A stretch of DNA of 10,413 nt from Phoronis pallida. Its lineage: Eukaryota > Phoronida > Phoronidae. The stretch covers positions 1-10,413 of the forward strand of contig JAOXYC010177246.1 of the NCBI GenBank assembly GCA_028565715.1, written 5' to 3'. The notes under the pieces are model-generated. The model was given only the letters and a program-made list of their open reading frames with translations, did no database searches and was not told the origin of the DNA. The position numbers were made by a program, and so were the translations under genes. Shown here piece after piece: positions 6,901 to 10,413 of the stretch (position 1 is its first letter; each line of letters starts with the position of its first letter).

Positions 6901-9697
6901 AATTCTTGTAATTACCTTAGTTTATTCTTTATCGAAAACAAGATTAAAATATGTAACAGTTGATCTAAGTTATCTTGCCATGGCAAACTGTCAAAATATT
7001 TCATACATTCAAATTTGCCATCCTTTAAAATGCAAAGATATGTTTTCGTTCAAATGAAGATAAGGATGCAATTTGTAACAACAATACCACATTCAATAGC
7101 TGATAATATCACATTCTTAAGTAGCGATGTATAACATTACTTTAAAAATTGATGGGATTTATAGGAAATTATTGATATATGGGCTGTGGTTTGACTTTCA
7201 AGTAGATTCACAACTGTTGAAATGTGTTTAAAGTTAATTTAGGGTTTAGTTCCAAATGCATGGGTCAATCTGTAATTAAAGTGTTGTTTTTGCTTCACAA
7301 TCATTTTGGCTGGAATTTTCCCCTATTTTTGTGTTTATGAATCATCTCCTGATGATGGATTATTGTAGATATAGAGACTATTATCGGTTGCGGTATTTGA
7401 TTATAAATAATTATGAATCTTTTCCAGCAACCATTTTTGGTCACATCACGTGACCTAATTCCTTCAACTGAGGAAAACGTTTTTTGAAAAATGTTTCATG
7501 ACCCGGCTTGGGCTCGAACCCAGGACCTTCTAATTAACTAGACAGAGGCACTACCACTGAGCTAACAAAGCCAGCTAGCCAAGACACGATACACTTTTCA
7601 TATGATGGGCATCTCACCCGAACTCTTAATGGTTTGAATATAGAGACTATCATCGGTTGCTTTATTTGATTATGAATAATTATGAATCTTTCCGCAACCG
7701 ATGATACTCTCTATATTCAAACCATTAAGAGTTCGGGTGAGATGTCCATCATATGAAAAGTGTATCGTGTCTTGGCTAGCTAGCTCCGTTAGCTCAGTGG
7801 TAGAGCCTATGTCTAGTCATCAGAAGGTCCTGGGTTCGAGGCCCAGCTGGGCCATGAAACCTTTTTTCAAAAAACGTTTTCCTCAGTTGAGGAAATTAGG
7901 TAACGTGATGTGACCAAAATTGGTTGCTGAAAAAGATTCATAATTATTTGTAATGGGTTATTGTAGTTCACTGAAAGCACAGCCCAGGAACACATTGAGT
8001 TTGTGGAACAAGAGCGCAACAGTCTCCTTGAATCTCTCAATGAAATGGAAGACAAGTTGAACGCCACTACACTGGACCTGTCGCGCCACAAGGTGGCGTT
8101 CTTTGAGAAGGCTAGAAAATGTCAGAACTTTGAGAAAACTGTCAGAGAAATGAGGTAGGGAATTATCATCATGACGACACGATGAAAATGTCGAAGTGCG
8201 AAGACGAAAATAAATACAATGCTTTTCAAAGAACGTAACATGTTTCACTAGTGTCTAATAGCATTCTCAAATGACACCTGAAAATGTCTAGTTTGCACAC
8301 ACATTTTGTCATTTGAATCTCAAATGTTGTCAATGTACAATATTATTTCTCAAATAAGACTAAATACTTCAATTAACATAAATCACCAATCTTCTTGAAT
8401 TATTGGACAAGATCTTTTTTAGAAAAATGGGTCTGCTCAGATCTGGTGTTTTCAATAGCCTGAGTAGACATTAAGAATATTTTGCACTAACACAGATTGC
8501 ACACTTTATATAAGCGAGGCGTGTTTAAAAACCCCACGTTATTCATCTGACAACGATACAAAAGGTAATCGGTGCCATCCAGACAGTCGGCGAGTTGTAA
8601 GGGTTTTGCCCCATTCAGACAAATTCAGCGAGTGATAATTGAGCGTTATAATGTTTACTGACTTAATGACCCTCAATAAATTTGTGACTTCTATTGTATG
8701 CGAAACACTTATTCTAATTGAATAACATTAAAACAATAGGGTTATTACAAATGGTATGGAGAGTTATTTACACCTGTCTGGATTCTCTGAGCGAACTGAG
8801 GATTTTGATTTGTAGTATGCATTAATGGGTAAATTTCCTCATGGAAATGTATATGATTTATTTTCAGAAATGTATTTGGCTTTGAATCCTAGTCAATGTC
8901 TCCTATTCGATTATACATCTTTTGTAGTGATAGTCTACTAGCCTTGCAGACTGAGTTGGATTCTACAAAGGCACGAGCGCACTTGATGTTGTTAAACCAG
9001 GGAAATGAAATTCAGGACTCCACTGAGCAGGCTAGTCAGATTCTGGCCAATATGACAGAATTTCTTAATGACATTGATGCCAGATGCAATCAGGTATTTT
9101 TAATTGCCCAAATTCTCATATGTTTGCTTGTGTGTTTATTCACACATTTCAGGACACCCATCAGATTCAATTGTAGTTCACTTCACAAATGTAATCCCAA
9201 ATAACCTGATTAAAGGGCTGTGCGAACATCTAGTCCCTCCCACAGCCCCTCTCATTTGAGAGTCTTTTCTTTCTCTGCAGGAATCCGGTATAGGTAATTA
9301 ATTTTGGTGACGTCATTCAACGCTAAACACAGTCACCTACTCTTGGCAAAAAAACAGAAGAACTTCTTCAACTGTTTCAGTCCGTCGTTTTTTCATCAAC
9401 TGGCTGAGTTCAGTCAACAAAACATCATGAAATTCATATAACAAGAAAATATGTCTTTCCTACTTGTGCTCCATAATCTGACACAAACTGAGCAATTTCT
9501 CCTCACCTTTACAGAACTCTGGACCAAGTATTCAACCTCCAAACCTCACTTCAACACAGACAGATTCGTCTCTGGTCTCGTCAATCTTGGGAGCCATTCA
9601 GGAGATTCAAGATGAGCAGAATTCACCATGCGTGCCCAGTCCTATCAGACTAGATTCTGCCATCCCAGTCATTCAGCCATCAACAAATCAGTTCCAG
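630..9697 (+). CDS. SPAG5: SPAG5/astrin-like mitotic spindle coiled-coil protein, nine internal exons, partial at both ends
   Basis: Nine exons (coordinates in the summary) splice at GT-AG borders with matching phases and no stop, giving 751 complete residues, numbered here from the first whole codon at 631. Layout: basic Ser/Lys-rich part with KEN at 37-39, coil about 70-120, disordered region 131-487 with 12-residue Pro-containing repeats at 314-480, coiled coils about 488-690, and a Pro/Ser-rich segment with SSILGA at 712-717. From memory, human SPAG5 has the same order: a cryptic 12-residue repeat, coils, a stretch matching 9 of 17 residues of DSTEQASQILANMTEFL (665-681), then a GSIL segment followed by acidic residues and PVP. 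Human astrin acts at spindle poles and kinetochores with kinastrin; a similar role here is inferred. The C-terminal kinetochore-binding coil is not in the window. The coil between the repeats and SSIL is shorter than in human, so an exon may be missing from the model. Confidence 0.72.
913..1262 (+). other. Intron 1
   Basis: This 350-bp AT-rich GT-AG intron runs from GTAAGAAA to ACTTTAG. I see no repeat, RNA gene or further exon in it. Confidence 0.65.
1263..1370 (+). CDS. SPAG5: SPAG5-like exon B: short coiled coil
   Basis: The exon is 108 bp, exactly 36 codons, phase 0 at both ends, with acceptor TTTAG|GAA and donor GAG|GTATGG. It encodes residues 95-130, including DSQLQSKDDEITRLNQLLHQ. Heptad-spaced Leu and Ile continue the helix that begins at the end of exon A. 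Because both phases are 0, skipping this exon would keep the frame. Confidence 0.72.
1551..1584. repeat. T/A-rich inverted repeat
   Basis: GTACAATTTTTTTT is followed by a short spacer and its complement AAAAAAAATTGTAC, giving a stem of about 14 bp. It could be the tip of a MITE or poly-T/poly-A drift. There is no evidence of function. Confidence 0.6.
2284..2437. repeat. GC-rich hairpin island with CAGA/CA-rich tail, probable 3' end of an unclassified repeat
   Basis: An outer 7-bp stem GTGACTC (2284-2290) / GAGTCAC (2344-2350) encloses a 13-bp hairpin (2305-2317 with 2321-2333, loop TTC, one G-T pair). A second perfect hairpin, CAGCGC-TTC-GCGCTG (2362-2376), follows. Then come GGACAGACGGACAGACACAC and an AT-rich end, TTCATACTTATATATTAGAT. 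The contrast with flanking AT-rich DNA and the simple-sequence tail suggest the end of a transposable element. I cannot name the family, and no left boundary is visible. Confidence 0.5.
2652..2742 (+). CDS. SPAG5: SPAG5-like exon C: short linker exon
   Basis: The exon is 91 bp, with acceptor TTTCAG|AAC and donor CTG|GTGAGT, a near-consensus 5' splice site. It enters in phase 0 and leaves with one base of a Gly codon completed by exon D. It encodes residues 131-160, starting NNGNDPAIGSF and ending in an amphipathic stretch (NDIIQRAAKELVTQAQAT) that could be a short helix. I recognise no motif in it; membership rests on splice sites and phase. Confidence 0.66.
2743..3025 (+). other. Intron 3
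   Basis: This 283-bp intron runs from GTGAGT to a long poly-T tract and CAATCAG. It is the shortest complete intron here, and I see no repeat or RNA gene in it. Confidence 0.65.
3026..4004 (+). CDS. SPAG5: SPAG5-like exon D: large disordered exon with 12-residue repeats
   Basis: At 979 bp this is by far the largest exon, with acceptor CAATCAG|GT and donor AGG|GTAAGC. It encodes residues 162-486 plus two split codons. The first part is Ser/Thr/His-rich and disordered. A helical piece follows at about residues 250-275 (HPVNQVLAQLNKLQEHNQNL). The second half is a 12-residue repeat array, listed separately. Human SPAG5 has a comparable disordered region before its coiled coils, with the same 12-residue spacing as I recall it. 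The long uninterrupted frame makes this the most secure coding exon; the frame closes five bases past the donor, consistent with splicing there. Confidence 0.82.
3484..3984 (+). repeat. About 14 in-frame 36-bp units encoding a 12-residue repeat, MT(T/S)PVxTxxxxQ
   Basis: Units start at 3484, 3520, 3556, 3592, 3628, 3664, 3697, 3733, 3769, 3805, 3841, 3877, 3916 and 3949. Spacing is 36 bp except for single-codon losses (after 3664 and 3916) and one gain (after 3877). They open with MTTP, MTSP, MVTP, MTTP, MTSP, YALP, MTNK, NFNL, SFLP, NTLP, FTTP, CTTP, MLSP and MTSP. Pro at position 4 is kept in 12 of the 14, and 9 are Ser/Thr-Pro sites. The units differ widely at DNA level, so the period has been kept at protein level. 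Confidence 0.85.
4005..4863 (+). other. Intron 4
   Basis: This 859-bp AT-rich intron runs from GTAAGC to CATTGTAG. It contains a local duplication (4436-4547) and poly-T runs. I find no exon, RNA gene or recognisable mobile element. Confidence 0.62.
4436..4547. repeat. Local direct duplication in intron 4
   Basis: CCAGAAGGGAACCAGCTTT is present at 4444 and again at 4504. Each copy is followed by TATAAGCCTTGCAGTTTT; the second has about 8 extra bases between the two blocks. This looks like a recent local tandem duplication with a period of about 60 bp and no coding role. Confidence 0.75.
4864..4923 (+). CDS. SPAG5: SPAG5-like exon E: start of the main coiled coil
   Basis: The exon is 60 bp, with acceptor TTGTAG|G and donor GAG|GTATTT. 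It completes a Gly codon and leaves two bases of an Arg codon. It encodes FDHPVKMKQQIEDVHNEMM (residues 488-506). The charged helical pattern runs straight into LESQVAVQQ of exon F, so the two exons form one helix. It is short, but both phases fit and the protein pattern is continuous. Confidence 0.62.
4924..5869 (+). other. Intron 5
   Basis: This 946-bp intron runs from GTATTT to TTGTTTTCAG. Segment 5080-5640 is less AT-rich than the rest and has small repeats (CTCACGAACCA at about 5409 and 5441; TAAGTGTAG at 5001 and 5058), perhaps an old mobile insertion. I find no terminal repeats or coding frame there that I can defend. Confidence 0.55.
5870..6065 (+). CDS. SPAG5: SPAG5-like exon F: coiled coil
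   Basis: The exon is 196 bp, with acceptor TTTTCAG|A and donor AAG|GTACTA. It encodes residues 508-572, a classic charged coil with heptad Leu/Val positions, including DNLQDELASYKELCSKLQNS and EELKQARESLK, and no Pro or Gly. Parallel coils of this kind mediate astrin dimerisation in vertebrates; the same is inferred here. Its donor is only 14 bases from the start of an inserted MITE. Confidence 0.75.
6072..6538. mobile_element. hAT-like MITE (6080-6530) with 8-bp target-site duplication
   Basis: The left end TAGGGATGGGACGAT and the reverse complement of the right end TAGGGGTGGGGCGAT match at 13 of 15 bases. Flanking octamers ATAATGTG (6072-6079) and GTAATGTG (6531-6538) match at 7 of 8, and an 8-bp duplication is the hAT hallmark. 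Both subterminal regions are rich in TCGATT repeats in opposite orientation. The 451-bp element has no transposase frame, so it is non-autonomous. The mismatches suggest some age. Confidence 0.8.
7499..7571 (-). pseudogene. tRNA-like sequence, left arm of foldback, Thr(AGT)-like anticodon loop
   Basis: On the minus strand, the A-box-like TAGCTCAGTGGTAGTGCC and the B-box-like GGTTCGAGCCC have tRNA spacing. The anticodon loop position reads CTAGTTA (AGT, Thr). The anticodon stem is broken, the acceptor stem is weak and the T stem has mismatches, so this is a tRNA-derived repeat rather than a working tRNA. It may still contain a Pol III promoter. Confidence 0.6.
7783..7854 (+). pseudogene. tRNA-like sequence, right arm of foldback, Thr(AGT)-like anticodon loop
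   Basis: The D stem GCTC/GAGC and T stem CTGGG/CCCAG are intact around loops AGTGGTA and TTCGAGG. The acceptor strands GCTCCGT and CTGGGCC form 5 of 7 pairs counting wobbles. The loop CTAGTCA puts AGT at the anticodon position, but its stem has two mismatches. This is the better preserved of the two copies. From memory, the start and the CTGTCTAGT...CCTGGGTTCGA pattern resemble tRNA-Thr(AGT). Confidence 0.6.
7967..8154 (+). CDS. SPAG5: SPAG5-like exon G: coiled coil
   Basis: The exon is 188 bp, with acceptor TTATTGTAG|TTC and donor GAG|GTAGGG. It enters in phase 0, leaves two bases of a Ser codon, and encodes residues 573-634. It is a continuous charged helix, with NSLLESLNEMEDKLNATTLD and CQNFEKTVREM. 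From memory, human SPAG5 has KTTLEVL followed by CENLKDTVENL at the matching place, with a shorter spacer. The acceptor lies inside the right copy of a transposon target-site duplication, and the original pyrimidine tract is now about 600 bp upstream. Confidence 0.76.
8155..8927 (+). other. Intron 7
   Basis: This 773-bp intron runs from GTAGGG to CATCTTTTGTAG. A short GC-richer stretch (8560-8640) has two related pieces, CATCCAGACAGTCGGCGAG and CATTCAGACAAATTCAGCGAG, and ATCCAGACAG recurs inverted near 8776-8785. This may be an eroded repeat. I see no exon or RNA gene. Confidence 0.6.
8928..9093 (+). CDS. SPAG5: SPAG5-like exon H: coiled coil with the best match to human SPAG5
   Basis: The exon is 166 bp, with acceptor TTTTGTAG|T and donor CAG|GTATTT. 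It completes a Ser codon and ends in phase 0, encoding residues 636-690. LALQTELDSTKARAHL begins the helix. DSTEQASQILANMTEFL (665-681) matches a human SPAG5 segment at 9 of 17 positions without gaps, as I recall it (shared T, Q, SQ, L, TE and L among others). The coil ends at NDIDARCNQ, before the Pro-rich exon I. Confidence 0.76.
9094..9514 (+). other. Intron 8
   Basis: This 421-bp intron runs from GTATTT to CACCTTTACAG. Inside is a very strong extra acceptor, TCTTTTCTTTCTCTGCAG (ending 9280), followed 13 bases later by GTAATT, a candidate cryptic micro-exon. Nothing else stands out. Confidence 0.62.
9515..9697 (+). CDS. SPAG5: SPAG5-like exon I: Pro/Ser-rich segment with conserved SSIL motif
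   Basis: The exon is 183 bp, exactly 61 codons, phase 0 at both ends, with acceptor TTTACAG|AAC and donor CAG|GTAATC. It encodes residues 691-751, a break in the coil. SLVSSILGAIQEIQDEQ is followed by CVPSPIRLDSAIPVI. Human SPAG5, as I recall it, has GSILTAV, acidic residues and TPVPLL at the same place after its coil. This supports orthology and may be a conserved docking motif. The protein must continue past the window, since no stop follows in phase. Skipping this exon would keep the frame. Confidence 0.75.
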
Positions 9698-9736
9698 GTA
9701 ATCATTTGTAGCGCATTTGTTCTTATACCCGTATAT

Positions 9737-9823
9737 CCCCCAATAAGTATACACACCCTTTTTGAATGGTCTTTGCTAAACCCACCCAATAAGATTACAC
9801 CCCCTTTTTGAGTGGTCCTAAAG
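9737..9823. repeat. Two-copy 46-bp tandem duplication
   Basis: CAATAAG followed by a variant of TACACCCCCTTTTTGARTGGTC occurs from 9741 and again from 9787. The copies differ at several positions, so the duplication is not very recent. I know of no function. Confidence 0.75.
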
Positions 9824-10144
9824 TCGCTCTTACTATTGCACACTTATTTACTATGATGTAGAACATTGCAATTTGTCAACTTCATTTTATTATCAAATGT
9901 TTTGGTGTTACATTTCACATCCTTCTCCGTCCCATAACATGTGTAGTTGGTGTCATTTCTAGACATAATACTGTAGTTTAATGATTTAGATTGGTTGTAA
10001 GCTTATGTAACATACTTTAGACCGGAGCAAGTCAAATTCTTCCAATCAATCTCGCAACATGCAAGATCAATCTTTCCCACTGCATGAATCAGACCCACAA
10101 ATAGCCATTACATTCTCCACCATTATATTAAGAGCCAGCAATTG

Positions 10145-10413
10145 GATGGTTAAGTTTGATCTATCATATTGTTAGGCCGGGTGTCCAGGGCTAAGGGAGG
10201 CTGATACAATGTGGGTGAAGCCAGAAACGCGATGGTTAAGGTTGATCTATCATATTGTAAGGCCGGGTGTCCAGGGCTAGGGGAGGCTGATACAATGTGG
10301 GTGAAGCCAGAAACGCGATGGTTAAGGTTGATCTATCATATTGTTAGGCCGGGTGTCCAGGGCTAGGGGAGGCTGATACAATGTGGGTGAAGCCAGAAAC
10401 GCGATGGTTAAGG
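10145..10413. repeat. 86-bp tandem array, three full units and a partial fourth, open at the window end
   Basis: Units start with GATGGTTAAG at 10145, 10231, 10317 and 10403, exactly 86 bp apart. They are almost identical; differences include GTTTGAT/GTTGAT and CTAAGGG/CTAGGGG in unit 1 and TTGTAAGG in unit 2. A unit includes GGCCGGGTGTCCAGGGCTA and GGCTGATACAATGTGGGTGA. The period is not a multiple of three and no frame stays open across units. This looks like a minisatellite or satellite within the intron. Confidence 0.9.

Larger units (their letters stand above)
6066..7966 (+). other. Intron 6, bounded by two mobile elements
   Basis: This 1,901-bp intron is the longest in the window. A hAT-type MITE occupies 6080-6530 next to the donor and a foldback element occupies 7369-7954 next to the acceptor; they are described separately. 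The middle, 6539-7356, is AT-rich and I see no exon, RNA gene or repeat in it. Pyrimidine-rich 7316-7335 probably served the original acceptor at 7368. Confidence 0.68.
7357..7966. mobile_element. tRNA-derived foldback element (7369-7954) with 12-14 bp target-site duplication
   Basis: Two long inverted arms (about 7400-7640 and 7710-7954) each hold a tRNA-like segment and meet at a central hairpin (7638-7716, GAATATAGAGA... against its complement). GGATTATTGTAG (7357-7368) and GGGTTATTGTAG (7955-7966) flank the element and match at 11 of 12. The left boundary is also where homology to the internal copy at 7638 begins; the right boundary is where homology to the left arm ends. The variable-length duplication and Pol III-type A and B boxes suggest LINE-mobilised, SINE-like sequence in head-to-head orientation. 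I cannot assign a family. Confidence 0.75.
9698..10413 (+). other. Intron 9, incomplete, with two tandem repeats
   Basis: It starts GTAATC, and no acceptable next exon is visible before the window ends. It contains a two-copy 46-bp duplication (9737-9823) and the beginning of an 86-bp array (10145-10413). The stretch 9824-10144 is AT-rich and unremarkable. Confidence 0.58.

Noticed and set aside
7783-7854. Functional tRNA-Thr gene
   Set aside because: The anticodon stem is broken, the acceptor stem has two mismatches, and it sits in an inverted mobile element with a degenerate twin.
10020-10099. Next coding exon after ACTTTAG near 10019
   Set aside because: The phase-0 frame runs about 25 codons to TAG, has no donor, and does not resemble the expected SPAG5 continuation.
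10145-10413. Hammerhead ribozyme in the 86-bp repeat (CTGATAC...GAAAC)
   Set aside because: The core needs CTGANGA; here it is CTGATAC, and the flanking stems do not form.

Overview
The window is animal genomic DNA, probably from an invertebrate. It is AT-rich and has GT-AG introns of 283 bp to 1.9 kb, tRNA-derived repeats, a hAT-type MITE and a satellite-like array. I cannot name the species. There is no sign of prokaryotic organisation.

One split gene on the + strand runs through the whole window. Nine internal exons (630-912, 1263-1370, 2652-2742, 3026-4004, 4864-4923, 5870-6065, 7967-8154, 8928-9093, 9515-9697) join with matching phases into one open frame of 751 complete codons. The protein is open at both ends. 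I identify it as an invertebrate homologue of SPAG5 (astrin), a mitotic spindle and kinetochore coiled-coil protein. The order is a basic, Ser-rich N-terminal part with a KEN motif, a short coil, a long disordered exon, then coiled coils. The long exon carries about 14 units of a 12-residue repeat with Ser/Thr-Pro sites. A conserved SSIL segment follows the coils. The identification rests on my memory of human SPAG5 and was not computed.

The introns hold the rest. Positions 1-629 contain a cluster of degenerate GC-rich motifs. Intron 2 contains a T/A hairpin and a hairpin-rich GC island with a CAGA/CA-rich tail. Introns 3 to 5 are mostly unremarkable. Intron 6 (6066-7966) is the most interesting: a 451-bp hAT-like MITE starts 14 bases after its 5' splice site, and a 586-bp tRNA-derived foldback element ends 12 bases before its 3' splice site. 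The probable target-site duplication of the foldback element contains the splice acceptor of exon 7, so the insertion seems to have copied the acceptor. An 86-bp tandem array starts near 10145 and runs off the end.
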